Shown: positions 63,896-64,000 of the stretch, in pieces | Layout of the letters: every line of letters begins with the position of its first letter | Position numbering within the stretch: the first letter of the stretch is position 1 | Origin: Mycobacterium pinniadriaticum | GTDB lineage: Bacteria > Actinomycetota > Actinomycetes > Mycobacteriales > Mycobacteriaceae | DNA length: 64,000 bases | Direction: 5' to 3' | NCBI RefSeq assembly: GCF_026242045.1 | Contig: NZ_JAPJDO010000003.1 | Location: 284,170-348,169 of the forward strand | Notes under the pieces: generated by a model | Seen by the model: only the letters and a program-made list of their open reading frames with translations | The model's database searches: none | Told to the model about the DNA's origin: nothing | Position numbers and translations under genes: made by a program

Positions 63896-64000
63896 GTGTT
63901 CGGCGGTGTCCTACTTTTCCACCCGTGTTGGGTAGTATCATCGGCGCTGGCAGGCTTAGCTTCCGGGTTCGGGATGGGTCCGGGCGTTTCCCTGCCGCTA
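63896..64000 (-). rRNA. rrf: 5S ribosomal RNA, 5' end beyond window
   Basis: The reverse strand reads the mycobacterial 5S sequence, with GGGAAACGCCCGGACCCATC, GAACCCGGAAGCTAAGCC and GGTGGAAAAGTAGGACACCG. Roughly the last 105 bases are present; about the first ten lie past the edge. The rest of the rRNA operon would follow to the right. Confidence 0.95.

Overview
The window is chromosomal DNA of a rapidly growing mycobacterium (Mycolicibacterium type). The evidence is high GC with frequent GTG/TTG starts, an Icl2-type isocitrate lyase, an MPT64 homologue, an MceA-type protein, MctB and SteA, and the conserved mycobacterial block running from a TPR protein through tlyA-nadK-recN-steA-mctB-pyrG-xerD-parA-scpAB-rluB-cmk-der. 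The right edge holds a 5S rRNA on the minus strand. From general knowledge, fast growers carry a second rRNA operon (rrnB) between tyrS and this block, which would explain it.

Layout. 1-10.6 kb is a catabolic cluster for a ring compound: Baeyer-Villiger-type monooxygenase, Rieske oxygenase and SDR on the minus strand; SMP-30-like lactonase, GntR regulator, two acyl-CoA synthetases, a second SDR and an enoyl-CoA hydratase on the plus strand. The divergent promoter region carries two copies of a near-palindrome that probably bind the GntR protein. 10.9-14.5 kb has an NlpC/P60-like protein, an APC permease, a 3Fe-4S ferredoxin and an orphan MceA-like protein. 15.0-20.2 kb has aceA (icl2) and a TetR/Rieske/DapB-like module with overlapping divergent promoters. 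20.4-22.5 kb has small secreted proteins, a 34-residue membrane peptide and a PHP-domain phosphatase.

22.5-29.6 kb is a phosphonate uptake and degradation cluster: GntR (PhnF-like) with its operator, a PhnZ-like HD protein, an FAD oxidoreductase, a phosphonatase-like HAD enzyme, and a complete ABC importer (lipoprotein, ATPase, two permeases). 29.7-35.4 kb holds mpt64, a composite pentapeptide-repeat/GH64-like secreted protein, an App1-type phosphatase and another secreted protein. 35.5-45.9 kb is accessory: TetR, CcdA-like protein, MFS transporter, an arsenic/cadmium module (two ArsR proteins, arsC, cadI) with clear operators, a bestrophin, a decayed amidohydrolase gene, tRNA-Pro(GGG), a PD-(D/E)XK nuclease-like protein, a TauE/SafE exporter and a nitroreductase.

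46.0-63.8 kb is the conserved minus-strand housekeeping block, tightly overlapped (ATGA/GTGA junctions). It is interrupted by one plus-strand secreted-protein gene between recN and steA; the steA upstream region carries five tandem hexamers resembling MtrA sites.

Throughout, many genes have a TANNNT -10 box 6-7 bases before the start codon and no Shine-Dalgarno sequence. These are predicted leaderless transcripts and were used to choose starts. All family assignments are by reading motifs and from memory of the families; no database search was run.
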